64,000 nucleotides of DNA from Pseudomonas folii (GTDB lineage: Bacteria > Pseudomonadota > Gammaproteobacteria > Pseudomonadales > Pseudomonadaceae), in contig NZ_JACONW010000001.1 in NCBI RefSeq assembly GCF_014357575.1, forward strand, positions 57,804 to 121,803, written 5' to 3'. Under the pieces are notes generated by a model. It was not told the DNA's origin and ran no database searches. It saw nothing but the letters and a program-made list of their open reading frames with translations. The position numbers were made by a program, and so were the translations under genes. Positions 26,666-36,042 of the stretch are shown one piece after another (the first letter of the stretch is position 1; each line of letters begins with the position of its first letter).

Positions 26666-27006
26666 CCATTCAACGCGAGCCGATGCATGCAGGCGAATTC
26701 CTGCTGTCCGAGGCACCCGGCACAATTTCACGTGAGGCCATCAACGTTGCTGCCGGTGCGGCACTGGAACCTGGCCAGGTGCTTGGCTTGATCAGCCTCA
26801 CTGGTGAATTTGCGCCCTACGATCCGTTGGCCGAAGACGGTACCGAAAACGCGGTCGCCATTCTTTACGGGCCGCTGGGCGAATCTGATGTTACCCGTCG
26901 CGGCCGTGCAGTGGTTCGCCTCGCTGAAATCAGCGAAGTGCATCTGACGGGGCTTGATCCGGCTGCCGAGAAAGCCCTGACAGCGCACTTCCTGATCGTT
27001 CGCTAA
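26662..27006 (+). CDS. Head decoration protein, gpD-like
   Basis: 114 residues, EFLLSEAPGTISREAINVAAGAALEPGQVLG at the N-terminus, matching lambda gpD-like capsid-stabilising trimers. Overlaps the protease by 4 bases. Confidence 0.9.
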   Translation: MTIQREPMHAGEFLLSEAPGTISREAINVAAGAALEPGQVLGLISLTGEFAPYDPLAEDGTENAVAILYGPLGESDVTRRGRAVVRLAEISEVHLTGLDPAAEKALTAHFLIVR

Positions 27007-27030
27007 GACGATCCACTCGATTTGATCCAG

Positions 27031-27056
27031 CCCGCCCTGTGCGGGTTTTTTGTTTT
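27031..27056 (+). terminator. Intrinsic terminator before the capsid gene
   Basis: cccgc / gcggg stem, loop cctgt, then a T-rich run. It is followed within 2 bases by the capsid ribosome site TGGAGA. The first of a series of similar terminator plus ribosome-site units. Confidence 0.75.
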
Positions 27057-27070
27057 CTGGAGATAGCTTC

Positions 27071-28066
27071 ATGGCTGATATTGAAATCTTTAACGATGAC
27101 GCGTTTTCCGTCTCTTCGTTGACTGCTGCGATCAACGACCAAGAGTACTTGCCAGGCCGTATCAGTAGTCTCGGGCTGTTTCAGGAAGAGGGCATCACCA
27201 CCCTGACGGTCCAGATCGAGAAGGATGGCGACACCCTGGCGCTCGTTCCTGCTGGTGAGCGTGGCACCTCTGGTTTGGTGGTGGCGGGCACTAAGCGCAA
27301 CCTGATCCCGTTCAATACAGTGCATCTGCCACAGCGTTTCTCGATCAAAGCCGACGAGATCCAAGGCATTCGCGCTTTCGGTACCCGTTCCGAATTGCAG
27401 GCGGTACAGGACGTGGTCAACAAACGGCTTGCCAAGTGCCGCCGCCAGTTGGACGCCACGCATGAATACCAGCGCATGGGGGCCTTGAACGGTCAGATCC
27501 TGGATGCGGATGGCAAAACGGTGTTGCTGGACATCTACAAGACCTTCGGGGTGTCCCGCAAGAAAATGTCGATGGAGCTTAACAACCCTGACACTGAACT
27601 TCGGGTCAAATGTGGCGAGGCGCTGGACCTGCAGGAAGAAGCTCTGGGCAGTGTCACCAGCAGCGGCTCGCGTGCCCTGTGCGGCAAGAACTTCTGGAAC
27701 AAGCTGCTGGTTCACAAATCAGTCAAAGAGACTTACCTCAACAGTCAGCAGGCCGCTGCTTTGCGCGGTGACGCGCGTGAAAGCTTCGAGTTTGGTGGCA
27801 TCGTCTGGGAGCGCTATCGCGGCAAGATTGCTGGCGTCTCGTTTGTTCATGACGACAAAGCGCTGCTGATTCCTGAGGGCGTTCCGGATCTGTACATCTC
27901 GGTGTACGCGCCGGCCGATTACATGGAAACGGTCAACACCGAGGGCGTGCCTTACTACAGCAAGATTGAGCCGCTGCCGTTCAACAAGGGCATGGCTGGT
28001 GAAGCACAGTCAAACCCGTTGCACCTGTGCACCCGTCCGCTCGCGCAGATCCTGCTGGAGCTCTGA
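27071..28066 (+). CDS. Major capsid protein, lambda gpE family
   Basis: 331 residues (lambda gpE 341). Features: DDAFSVSSLTAAINDQEYLPGRISSLGLF, an RNLIPFNTVHLPQRFSIKADEIQGIRAFG mid-section, and C-terminal PADYMETVNTEGVPYYSKIEPLP. ATG 27071 follows TGGAGA. It forms the HK97-fold shell with the gpD-like protein. Confidence 0.95.
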   Translation: MADIEIFNDDAFSVSSLTAAINDQEYLPGRISSLGLFQEEGITTLTVQIEKDGDTLALVPAGERGTSGLVVAGTKRNLIPFNTVHLPQRFSIKADEIQGIRAFGTRSELQAVQDVVNKRLAKCRRQLDATHEYQRMGALNGQILDADGKTVLLDIYKTFGVSRKKMSMELNNPDTELRVKCGEALDLQEEALGSVTSSGSRALCGKNFWNKLLVHKSVKETYLNSQQAAALRGDARESFEFGGIVWERYRGKIAGVSFVHDDKALLIPEGVPDLYISVYAPADYMETVNTEGVPYYSKIEPLPFNKGMAGEAQSNPLHLCTRPLAQILLEL

Positions 28067-28068
28067 CC

Positions 28069-28383
28069 GTGGGCTTTCGGGATCTTGTGGCTGCGGTCGA
28101 CGATACCGTATTCGAAACCTTGGGCGACTCTGGCTCAATCGAAGGGCGTCCGGTCTTAGGCATGTTCTCTGCGCCTTGGCTCCAGCCGAACATCGGACGT
28201 TTGAATACCGGGTTGCGTGAGCCGACGTTCATGATTCGCGTTGGTGACGCCGAAGGGGTCGAGAAGGGGCAGAGCGTCACCATCGATCTGCCAGCCATGG
28301 ACGGCGGCGGAGAATACACGCTGGTCCGGCCGGAGCCTGACGGTGCTGGCTTAGTCGCCTTGGTCTTGAGGCTTAAGCCATGA
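28069..28383 (+). CDS. Head-tail attachment protein, lambda FII-like
   Basis: 104 residues with GTG start two bases after the capsid stop. FRDLVAAVDDTVFETLGD at the start and the TFMIRVGDAEGVEKGQSVTID centre match the Phage_attach (FII) family, the ring to which the tail docks. Confidence 0.78.
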   Translation: MGFRDLVAAVDDTVFETLGDSGSIEGRPVLGMFSAPWLQPNIGRLNTGLREPTFMIRVGDAEGVEKGQSVTIDLPAMDGGGEYTLVRPEPDGAGLVALVLRLKP

Positions 28384-29042
28384 GCATTGGTTCGTTCTAC
28401 AAGTCATCCTCCAGCAGCGCGCTGATCACCATTCAGACATCCGACGCTGAGTTAAAGGCCTTCACTGACTTCGCCAAGCTGATGCCGAAGGCTGCTGCCA
28501 ATGCTCAGCGCCGGGCTATCAACAAAACCCTCGGTTGGCTGCGTACCCACATCGCTCGCGATGTGGGTCGCAAAGAGGGGATCGCCATGCGTGCTGTGCG
28601 TCAGCGCCTCAAGGCCTATTCGGTCAAAGCAGGCAAGCAGCAAGGCAAGCTGTGGTTTGGCATTAACCCGCTGGAAGCCAGCCGAACCGGGCGGGCACGT
28701 CAGACACAGTCGGGCGTGTCCGTGGGGCGTCGACGCTACAGCGGGGCGTTTTACAAGCGGGTCTACGGCAGCAGCGCAGATATTTGGATACGCACGGCCA
28801 GCAAGCATTTCGCGGCGAATGATTACCCGAATAGCGAAGTGTCAGGCGGCGGGCCGAGTTCCGGCTGGATCGCGGAGCACGGCACCCGGTTCCCGTTGGC
28901 AAAAGCCAAAGTCTCACTTGAGGACGTCCGCCCCTTGTTCAATAGCTGGACGCGCAAGGCTGACGCCAGATTGTTGGAAGTCCTCAGGCAGGAACTGAAT
29001 TTCGAGCTACAAAAATATCTGCGAGGTAGCGCCGGTGGATGA
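28380..29042 (+). CDS. Tail completion protein, gpZ-like
   Basis: 220 residues. The basic motif AAANAQRRAINKTLGWLRTHIARDV and ARQTQSGVSVGRRRY are typical of prophage minor tail protein Z. It overlaps FII by 4 bases and the next gene by 8. Confidence 0.8.
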   Translation: MSIGSFYKSSSSSALITIQTSDAELKAFTDFAKLMPKAAANAQRRAINKTLGWLRTHIARDVGRKEGIAMRAVRQRLKAYSVKAGKQQGKLWFGINPLEASRTGRARQTQSGVSVGRRRYSGAFYKRVYGSSADIWIRTASKHFAANDYPNSEVSGGGPSSGWIAEHGTRFPLAKAKVSLEDVRPLFNSWTRKADARLLEVLRQELNFELQKYLRGSAGG

Positions 29043-29532
29043 AGTCGTGCTGACCCTTGATTTGTTGTTTTCAACCATTGAGCGTGAACTCGGCAGCCAG
29101 TTGGCCGGTTTGGAAACGGTAGCGACCTGGCCCGACATTCGCGACCGGGTTCATCTGCCAGCGCTGTTTCTGGAACTCGCCGAGCTTGAGCCTGGTACCG
29201 ATCCTGGCACGGGCCGTGTGGGTATGGTCTGTCGATTAGAGGCTTACCTCATTGTGGGGTCAGAGGTCAGCGGCCATCACCATCACGTTGCGCAGCTGGT
29301 CACCCAGCTTATTGTTCTGCTGCGTGCGCAATACTGGGGGCTTGATGATGTAGAAGCCGCGGAGTTCATACAGGCAGGACCCGACTGGACCAAGCCTGAA
29401 CTTGATGGGTACACGGTTTGGAAAGTCGAGTGGACTCAGCAGATATACCTCGGGGTCGAGCAATGGCCGTGGCCTGATGTTGCCCCAGTTACTCTGGTGC
29501 TGGATGTCGAGGGCGAGGAAGTAGCCTTATGA
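29035..29532 (+). CDS. Phage neck/tail-terminator-like protein, unassigned
   Basis: 165 residues. Position between gpZ and gpV, and a beta-rich composition with ELAELEPGTD and LEAYLIVGSE, fit the tail-terminator class in this gene order, but no specific family is recognised. GTG 29035 is used; ATG 29038 is equally possible. Confidence 0.65.
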   Translation: MDEVVLTLDLLFSTIERELGSQLAGLETVATWPDIRDRVHLPALFLELAELEPGTDPGTGRVGMVCRLEAYLIVGSEVSGHHHHVAQLVTQLIVLLRAQYWGLDDVEAAEFIQAGPDWTKPELDGYTVWKVEWTQQIYLGVEQWPWPDVAPVTLVLDVEGEEVAL

Positions 29533-30089
29533 GCAGCGAAGCCCTGGGCGAACATGACCGGATGATTCAGGCCATGATCATGCCCGGCACCGTCGTTGGG
29601 GTAGATCTGATCGCGGGCAAGGTGCGCGTTGAGTCGCGTGGCTGGGTTAGTCCATGGGTGCGTTGGCACAGCGTTGCAGCTGGTAAGGCGCGGCATTGGC
29701 GAGCGCCGAGCCTGAACGAGCAGGGTACGTTGATCAATCCGAGCGGCGTGCCCGGTCTCGGGCGGTTTATTCCTGGGCTGTATAGCGATGCCGGTGCCCA
29801 GCCGGACAACCGGGATCACGTAGAAGTCTGGCGCTTTGATGACGGCGGCTCGCTGGTTTACGACTGGATGGCCAAGACGTATGAAATCACGCTGCCGACC
29901 GGCACCGTCACTATCAAGGTCGGCGGATCCTCGGTAGTCGTCTCGGATAACGCCATATCGGTCCGGTCTGCGGCCATCACCCTGAACGGTCCAACCGAGA
30001 TCAACGGCACGTTACGCGTGGCGGGTGATATCCACGGCGGCGGCAAAATCATCGATACGGGCGGCAACACGGCTAATCACAAGCACTGA
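29529..30089 (+). CDS. Baseplate assembly protein V (tail spike)
   Basis: 186 residues: OB-fold domain around GTVVGVDLIAGKVRVESRGW, then a beta-helical part with VSDNAISVRSAAITLNGPTEINGTLRVAGDIHGGGKII. The closing HKH is the iron-binding tip motif of P2 gpV-type membrane-piercing spikes. Confidence 0.9.
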   Translation: MSSEALGEHDRMIQAMIMPGTVVGVDLIAGKVRVESRGWVSPWVRWHSVAAGKARHWRAPSLNEQGTLINPSGVPGLGRFIPGLYSDAGAQPDNRDHVEVWRFDDGGSLVYDWMAKTYEITLPTGTVTIKVGGSSVVVSDNAISVRSAAITLNGPTEINGTLRVAGDIHGGGKIIDTGGNTANHKH

Positions 30090-30107
30090 TGTATTCCCAA
30101 TAGTCAC

Positions 30108-30127
30108 CCGCCTTGAGCGGTTTTTTT
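30108..30127 (+). terminator. Weak intrinsic terminator after gpV
   Basis: ccgc / gcgg stem with loop cttga and seven T. Followed by CTGGAGG, the ribosome site of the next gene. Confidence 0.6.
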
Positions 30128-30145
30128 ATGCCTGGAGGAAACCCG

Positions 30146-30409
30146 ATGGCTGTCAACAAAACAACTGATAAACCCAATTCGGAAAGCCCCGAAATCCATG
30201 ACGCACGACCAGTGCAGATGGTTTCCCAAGTCGTGGCAGCAGAAGTAGTGCCAGCGACGATTTTTCGCGACAAGGTTTTCACCTCCCGAATCCTGATTTT
30301 GCCCGGTGGTGGACAGGCAAGTGTTGCCAAGGGCCTGATCGCGGCAAGCACGTCCGAGCTGCTGGCCTACCTGAACGCCCATAAAGATTTCGAGCAGTTG
30401 TTGGAGTGA
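30146..30409 (+). CDS. Small protein in the baseplate cluster
   Basis: 87 residues. Acid- and valine-rich, with VFTSRILILPGGGQASVAKGLIAASTSELLAYLNAHKDF. No family named, but it sits between gpV and gp25 as small unnamed proteins do in related prophages. Start 30146 follows GGAGG; TTG 30113 would place it inside the terminator. Confidence 0.68.
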   Translation: MAVNKTTDKPNSESPEIHDARPVQMVSQVVAAEVVPATIFRDKVFTSRILILPGGGQASVAKGLIAASTSELLAYLNAHKDFEQLLE

Positions 30410-30414
30410 CCTCA

Positions 30415-30741
30415 ATGATCGGAATGGATCGCCGCACCGGCCTGCCGATCAGCGGCCTTGAACATCTGCGGCAGTCCATTGAAGACATTCTGTCCACCCC
30501 GCTGGGCAGTCGCCGGATGAAGCCTGAGTACGGAAGCAGCATCCGTCGTTTCGTTGACCTGCCGGTTAACGAGGGCTGGAAAGGCGCGGTGCAGGCCGAA
30601 GCGGCCCGGGCATTAGGTCGTTGGGAGCCACGAGTGAAGCTCGGCAGCATCAAGGTTGTAGCGGTGCTCAACGGCAAAATCACATTCAGCCTCGTGGCTG
30701 AGTACCAGGGCGAAAGCAAGCTATTGGAGGTGTCTGCATGA
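30415..30741 (+). CDS. Baseplate wedge protein W (GPW/gp25 family)
   Basis: 108 residues: GLEHLRQSIEDILSTPLGSRRMKPEYGS is the gp25 signature, including the ExxGS-type core. Forms part of the baseplate wedge that starts sheath contraction. Confidence 0.93.
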   Translation: MIGMDRRTGLPISGLEHLRQSIEDILSTPLGSRRMKPEYGSSIRRFVDLPVNEGWKGAVQAEAARALGRWEPRVKLGSIKVVAVLNGKITFSLVAEYQGESKLLEVSA

Positions 30742-31619
30742 ACATTGTGGACCTGTCATCGCTACCGGCCCCGGATGTTCTGGAAACCCTGGACTTTGAG
30801 GACATTTACACCGAGGAGCTGGCGAACTTTCGCCTGTTGATGGGGGAGGGTTGGAGCGCTGAGCTTGAGAGCGATCCGGTAGTCAAGCTGCTGGAGCTAG
30901 CCGCTTATAACAAGGTGGGCAATCGGGCGCGGGTCAATGATGCGGCCAAGGCCTTGATGCTGGCTTACGCCAAACGCGCAGACCTTGAGCAGTTGGGTGC
31001 CCGGGTAAACCTCAAGCGTCTTGTGGTTGTCGCTGAAGACCTCACGACGTCACCTCCCACAGCCCAAGTGATGGAAGAGGATGACCCGTTTCGCGAACGC
31101 ATCCAGATGAGCTGGGAAGGCCTGTCCACGGCGGGGCCGCGTAACAGCTACATCTTGCATGCGCGTAACGCCTCCGGACTGGTGGCGGATGCCACGGCAG
31201 AAAGCCCGTCTCCTGCTGTTGTGGTGGTCACTGTTCTAGGCCTTGACGGTGATGGCTCGGCCGATGAGGCGTTGCTAGGTACGGTGCGCGCTGCTCTCAG
31301 TGACGAGGATGTGCGGCCTTTGGGCGACCGTCTCACGGTGAAGGGTGCTGAAATTCTCCGCTACACGATCACCGCCATTCTTCATCCAGTTGGCACCGGC
31401 TCTGAAAGTGAGGCGGCGCTGGCCGACGCTCAGGAGCGTTTGGCTAAGTGGATGAATCCAAGGCGGCGACTGGGCGTTGAGGTGGCCCGTTCAGCCATTG
31501 ATGCCCAGTTGCATGTCGCGGGTATTCGCCGCGTCGAGCTGGTGGGCTGGGACGACATCCAGCCCACCAAGGAACAAGCGGCTTACTGCACCTCAGTTAG
31601 CGTGACGTTGGGGGTATGA
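30738..31619 (+). CDS. Baseplate assembly protein J
   Basis: 293 residues (P2 gpJ 302), starting NIVDLSSLPAPDVLETLDFEDIY, with KLLELAAYNKVGNRARVNDAAKALMLAYA and C-terminal GIRRVELVGWDDI. Wedge component; overlaps gp25 by 4 bases. Confidence 0.93.
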   Translation: MNIVDLSSLPAPDVLETLDFEDIYTEELANFRLLMGEGWSAELESDPVVKLLELAAYNKVGNRARVNDAAKALMLAYAKRADLEQLGARVNLKRLVVVAEDLTTSPPTAQVMEEDDPFRERIQMSWEGLSTAGPRNSYILHARNASGLVADATAESPSPAVVVVTVLGLDGDGSADEALLGTVRAALSDEDVRPLGDRLTVKGAEILRYTITAILHPVGTGSESEAALADAQERLAKWMNPRRRLGVEVARSAIDAQLHVAGIRRVELVGWDDIQPTKEQAAYCTSVSVTLGV

Positions 31620-31620
31620 C

Positions 31621-32223
31621 ATGAGCCTGCTGCCGAACAACAGTACTCCGCTGGAGCACGCCATTGAGGGTGCAACCGCTGAAGTTACTCCAGCTCCGCT
31701 GCGATCCATTTACGACCCTATGACGTGCCCGGTGCCCTTGCTGCCGTTTCTGGCGTGGGAATGCTCGGTAGACCGATGGGTGGATACATGGCCTGTAGCG
31801 GTGAAGCGAGCGGCAATCAGTGCGTCGTATTACATCCATAAGCACAAGGGCACGATTGGTGCGATTCGTCGCGTGGTCGAGCCTCTGGGCTATCTGGTCA
31901 ATGTCGTCGAGTGGTGGCAGAAGGTGCCGGAGGGCGAGCCTGCCACCTTTGAGCTTGAGGTGGGCGTTCTTGAAACGGGGATCACCGAAGAGACCTATCA
32001 GGAACTGGTTCAGCTGATCGATGACGCCAAACCCGTCTCCCGACACCTGACCGGGCTGGCTATCAGCCTGGAAAGTACAGGCCGCCAGTACATGTCGGCT
32101 TGCCTCTATGAGGGGGACGAAATCGACGTCTATCCACCTGTGCCGCGTGACATCGAGGTCACAGGCTATTTCGGTCTGGTAGGGCGTGAAACCTCTACCG
32201 ATACCTTGGATGTTTTTTCATGA
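31621..32223 (+). CDS. Phage tail protein I
   Basis: 200 residues, with the family core CPVPLLPFLAWECSVDRWVD and KHKGTIGAIRRVVEPLGY. Links the baseplate to the tail fibre. Separated from J by one base. Confidence 0.92.
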   Translation: MSLLPNNSTPLEHAIEGATAEVTPAPLRSIYDPMTCPVPLLPFLAWECSVDRWVDTWPVAVKRAAISASYYIHKHKGTIGAIRRVVEPLGYLVNVVEWWQKVPEGEPATFELEVGVLETGITEETYQELVQLIDDAKPVSRHLTGLAISLESTGRQYMSACLYEGDEIDVYPPVPRDIEVTGYFGLVGRETSTDTLDVFS

Positions 32224-33767
32224 TCAATCTGAATTCACAGTTTTTTGCCACGCTGACCAACGTCGGCGCGGCTAAGCAGGCGAACGCCGATGCGCTGGGC
32301 TTGCCCTGGAAGATCACGCACATGGCAATTGGTGATGCAAATGGCGCAGATCCTGTTCCGGCCGTGACACAGACCAAGCTAATCAACGAGGTGCGCCGCG
32401 CTCCGCTGAACACGCTCAAGATCGACCCGGCCAATGCGGCGGTGATCATTGCCGAGCAGGTGATTCCGGCCGACGTCGGCGGTTTCTGGATTCGCGAGAT
32501 TGGCCTGTACGACGCAGACGGTGATTTTGTGGCGGTGGCTAACTGTGCGCCGTCGTTCAAGCCGTTGCTGGTGCAAGGGTCCGGCCGGACGCAAATCGTC
32601 CGACTGAACATCATTGTGACCAATGCCGGTAACGTAGAGCTGAAGATTGACCCGGCTGTAGTGTTGGCGACGCGTGCCTACGTTGATGCAAAGGTGCTGG
32701 AGGAGCTTTACAAGCTCGATAGCAAGCAGTCAGTGCGCGTGGCTACTACGGCCAACATTTCACTGGCCGGGCTCCAAACCATCGACGCGATTGCCTTGGC
32801 GGCCGGTGATCGGGTTCTGGTGAAAAATCAGTTAGTCGCCAAGGATAATGGCTTGTACATCGCCGGAGCTGGTGTATGGGGGCGAGCGGCGGATGCCGAT
32901 GTCGATGCCGAAGTGACATCTGCGATGGTCGTATCGGTTGAGCAGGGCGCTACGCTGGCCGACTCTCGTTGGCAGTTGGTCACAGACGGCGTGATTGTGC
33001 TGGGCGCGACGGGCCTGACGTTTCAAGACGTCACGCAGGGCTATGCGCCGATTGACTCCCCGGCGTTTGTGGGAACTCCAACGGCAATAACGCGGCCTCA
33101 GTTTGATCGCACTACGAAGCTGGCGACGACGGAATTCGTTCAGCGGGCATTGGGCAATTACAGTGGCGTCACCATCTATAGCGCGGCTGTAAGTTTATCG
33201 GCTGCTCACTTCGGGAATCTGGTTTTATTTAACTCATCACTACCCTTCACTGTTACTTTGCCGCCCTCTCTTAGTGGGATTAACGGTGCTGTAATCACAT
33301 TCAGGAACGTGGGTACCGCCGTAGTGACAGTTGTGCCAGCGGGAGCTGACAAGATTGGCGCTATTGCTACCGCCCCTTTCGGAAGCATTGCAGTTCCTGC
33401 CGGATCGTCCTTGGATGTTGTGTTGCAGGGTACTTCCTACTTCGCGTCTGGTTCGGCGACATTTCCTTATACGCCTATGTTCGCGTCGCTTAATGGGGAT
33501 AACGGCTGGTCTCGCGAAGCGTCGGGTATGTACGAGCAATGGGGGTATGCAGTAAGCGATGCAAACGGAAATATCGGTGTGTCATTCCCCATGGCATGGC
33601 CAAACGCCTGTCGATCTATTGTGGCTATGCACAGTGGCGGCGATGCGGCTTCTGTCATCGCAGTGGCTGGAACAAATACAAAAACAGGAATACAGCTGAG
33701 AATCAGGAGCGCGGCGGGTGCCGTCGCAGCGAACTGGGGCGTTTATTACCGAGCCAGGGGCAATTAA
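32220..33767 (+). CDS. Tail fibre protein
   Basis: 515 residues. N-terminal 150 residues are the tail-collar fibre (DUF3751-like) attachment domain: FATLTNVGAAKQANADALG, IPADVGGFWIREIGLYD. A repeat-like beta-rich shaft follows (ATTANISLAGLQTIDAIALAAGDRVLVKNQ), then a C-terminal receptor-binding part from about 420. Recognises the host surface, probably lipopolysaccharide. Confidence 0.9.
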   Translation: MINLNSQFFATLTNVGAAKQANADALGLPWKITHMAIGDANGADPVPAVTQTKLINEVRRAPLNTLKIDPANAAVIIAEQVIPADVGGFWIREIGLYDADGDFVAVANCAPSFKPLLVQGSGRTQIVRLNIIVTNAGNVELKIDPAVVLATRAYVDAKVLEELYKLDSKQSVRVATTANISLAGLQTIDAIALAAGDRVLVKNQLVAKDNGLYIAGAGVWGRAADADVDAEVTSAMVVSVEQGATLADSRWQLVTDGVIVLGATGLTFQDVTQGYAPIDSPAFVGTPTAITRPQFDRTTKLATTEFVQRALGNYSGVTIYSAAVSLSAAHFGNLVLFNSSLPFTVTLPPSLSGINGAVITFRNVGTAVVTVVPAGADKIGAIATAPFGSIAVPAGSSLDVVLQGTSYFASGSATFPYTPMFASLNGDNGWSREASGMYEQWGYAVSDANGNIGVSFPMAWPNACRSIVAMHSGGDAASVIAVAGTNTKTGIQLRIRSAAGAVAANWGVYYRARGN

Positions 33768-34229
33768 ATGGAACAGCTACAACCACAAAACATGATCTAT
33801 TTCAGCCCGAGCACGTTAGGTGCTTACTACCTCGACGTGCATGGTGCCGACATGCCGAACGATGTCGTGAAATATCCGTTGGAAGACTGGCAGCAGCTGC
33901 TCGCGCTCAAGTCGCAAGCGCCGCTTGTGGTAGCGGCTGATCCTGAGACTGGATTTCCAATGCTTATCGAGCCGCCTCCGTTGTCTATTGAGCAGATGGC
34001 TGATATTGAACGCGAGTGGCGCAACGCGCAGTTGTCCGCTACTGACGGCGTAGTAACGCGTCATCGTGATGAAGTGGAAGAAGGCTCTCCAACTACCCTA
34101 ACCCAAGATCAATACGTCGAGTTGCAGGCATACCGTCGGTTGTTGCGCGGTTGGCCGGAAGCTGCTGATTTTCCTTGGGCTGACAGTCGCCCCGTTGTAC
34201 CAATATGGCTTTACTCCCTGACGCAATAA
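33768..34229 (+). CDS. Tail fibre assembly chaperone
   Basis: 153 residues. C-terminal region with LTQDQYVELQAYRRLLRGWPEAADFPWAD matches the caudoviral fibre assembly family. It begins one base after the fibre stop. It would fold or attach the fibre encoded upstream. Confidence 0.85.
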   Translation: MEQLQPQNMIYFSPSTLGAYYLDVHGADMPNDVVKYPLEDWQQLLALKSQAPLVVAADPETGFPMLIEPPPLSIEQMADIEREWRNAQLSATDGVVTRHRDEVEEGSPTTLTQDQYVELQAYRRLLRGWPEAADFPWADSRPVVPIWLYSLTQ

Positions 34230-34259
34230 ACGCCCCGCAATGACGGGGCGTTTTCTTTT
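34229..34259 (+). terminator. Strong terminator after the fibre genes
   Basis: aacgccccg / cggggcgtt stem, 6-base loop, then ttttctttt. A second hairpin follows 30 bases later, making this the tightest block inside the late operon. Confidence 0.88.
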
Positions 34260-34288
34260 CCGTTACGCGTAATGCAGACATCACACAC

Positions 34289-34312
34289 AACCCCGCCCAG
34301 CGGGGTTTTTTC
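34289..34312 (+). terminator. Intrinsic terminator before the sheath gene
   Basis: aaccccg / cggggtt stem with loop cccag and T-run, followed directly by the sheath ribosome site TGGAGA. Confidence 0.8.
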
Positions 34313-34331
34313 GTTTCTGGAGAAAAGCTTT

Positions 34332-35516
34332 ATGAGCCTGAGCGGTTTTTTTCACGGCGTCACGGTCACGAATCTGGACGTAGGAGCACGCACTATTTCG
34401 CTGCCGTCGAGTTCGATTATCGGACTGTGCGACACCTTCACCCCAGGGCCGCTGGCGGATGGAGTGCCTAGCGCTAACCCTAATGAACTGAAGCTGATCA
34501 CTCGCGAAAGCGAGGCCATTGCGGCATGGGGCGCTGATGCTGCTATCACCAAGGCCTGCCAAGCGGTGTTTCTTCGTGCCAAGGCAGTGATCGTGGCGTG
34601 TGGCGTCACCCTGGGCACTGACGCGGCGGCACAAACCTCGGCCATCATCGGTGGGGTTCTGGCTAACGGTCAGCGTACCGGCCTGCAAGGTCTGCTGGAT
34701 GGCAAGAGCAAGTTCAACGCCCAGCCACGTTTGCTGATCGCGCCCGGGCACTCCTCGACGTTGCCGGTAGCCACCGCCATGGACGGGCTGGCTGCGAAGC
34801 TGCGCGCCATTGCGATCATTGACGGTCCGAACACCACGGATGAAGCCGCTATTGCCTATGCCGAGAACTTCGGCAGCAAGCGGATTTTTCTCGTTGATCC
34901 GGGCGTTCAGTTCTGGGATACGACCAAAAACGCGACCGTCGACGCACCGGCCTCGGCGTACACCGCTGGCTTGTTTGCCTGGACCGACAGCGAGTTTGGA
35001 TTCTGGGCGTCGCCGTCGAACAAAGAGTTCGTCGGTGTTACTGGCACCACGCGTCCGGTCGAGTTCCTGGACGGTGACGAGACCTGCCGGGCCAACCTGC
35101 TCAACGCGGCCAACATCACGACCATCATCCGTGACGACGGCTACCGCCTGTGGGGCAACCGTACCCAGTCCAGCGACTCGAAGTGGTCCTTTGTCACCCG
35201 TGTGCGGACCATGGATATCGTCATGGACGCGATCCTTTACGGGCACAAGTGGGCGGTGGATCGTCCGATTACCAAGACCTACGTGAAGGACGTGACGGAA
35301 GGCCTTCAGAACTTTATGCGCGACCTTAAAAACCAAGGCGCGATCATCAACTTTGAAGTCTATCCGGACCCTGAGCGCAACACGGCCAGCCAGATCGAGC
35401 AGGGCAAAGTGTTCTGGGTCATTCGCTTCACTGACGTGCCGCCTGCTGAAAACCCTAACTTCCTCGTGGAAGTCACCAACCAGTGGCTGACCGAAGTGCT
35501 CGACGCCAATTCCTAA
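34332..35516 (+). CDS. Tail sheath protein
   Basis: 394 residues (P2 FI 396). FFHGVTVTNLDVGARTISLPSSSIIGL N-terminus, and C-terminal INFEVYPDPERNTASQIEQG with RFTDVPPAENPNFLVEVTNQW. Forms the contractile outer tube. ATG 34332 chosen from GGAGA upstream; a 416-codon antisense frame is a shadow. Confidence 0.95.
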   Translation: MSLSGFFHGVTVTNLDVGARTISLPSSSIIGLCDTFTPGPLADGVPSANPNELKLITRESEAIAAWGADAAITKACQAVFLRAKAVIVACGVTLGTDAAAQTSAIIGGVLANGQRTGLQGLLDGKSKFNAQPRLLIAPGHSSTLPVATAMDGLAAKLRAIAIIDGPNTTDEAAIAYAENFGSKRIFLVDPGVQFWDTTKNATVDAPASAYTAGLFAWTDSEFGFWASPSNKEFVGVTGTTRPVEFLDGDETCRANLLNAANITTIIRDDGYRLWGNRTQSSDSKWSFVTRVRTMDIVMDAILYGHKWAVDRPITKTYVKDVTEGLQNFMRDLKNQGAIINFEVYPDPERNTASQIEQGKVFWVIRFTDVPPAENPNFLVEVTNQWLTEVLDANS

Positions 35517-35529
35517 GGGGGCCTGCACC

Positions 35530-36033
35530 ATGATTCCTCAAACGCTTTTCAATACAAACATGTTCGTGGACGGCATCAACTTCTCCGGCGATGTGCCGGA
35601 GCTGTCTCTGCCCAAAGTGACAGTTAAAACCGAGGCCTATCGTGCTGGCGGCATGGATGCCGAGATTGATATGGATATGGGCCTGGAGAAGCTTGAATCC
35701 TCGTTCTCTACCAACGGCGTGCGTAAAGAAGCCATGAAGTTCTTCGGCCTGGCAGACGGCACCGCGTTCAATGCGTCGTTCCGTGGCTCTTTCAGGGGCC
35801 AGAAGGGTGCCTTTGTGGGTGTCACCGCAACCCTTCGCGGCATGCTCAAAGAGGTTGATCCGGGGAGCTGGAAGCCGGGCGATAAAGCCGAGTTCAAGTA
35901 CAACATCGGCGTGTCGTACTACAAGCTCGAAATTGACGGCACGGTGATGTACGAGATCGATCCGGTTAACTCGGTGCGCGTGATCAATGGCGTCGACCAG
36001 CTTATCCAGATGCGCAACCAGCTGGGCCTGTAA
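35530..36033 (+). CDS. Major tail tube protein
   Basis: 167 residues (P2 FII 172): TLFNTNMFVDGINFSGDVPELSLPKV and the GGMDAEIDMDMGLEKLE section typical of P2-like tube proteins. Polymerises inside the sheath. Confidence 0.95.
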   Translation: MIPQTLFNTNMFVDGINFSGDVPELSLPKVTVKTEAYRAGGMDAEIDMDMGLEKLESSFSTNGVRKEAMKFFGLADGTAFNASFRGSFRGQKGAFVGVTATLRGMLKEVDPGSWKPGDKAEFKYNIGVSYYKLEIDGTVMYEIDPVNSVRVINGVDQLIQMRNQLGL

Positions 36034-36042
36034 GGGGATTAC

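Noticed and set aside
34281..35531. 416-codon antisense frame across the tail sheath gene
   Set aside because: Shadow of the sheath gene; composition is arginine/histidine-rich with no domain.
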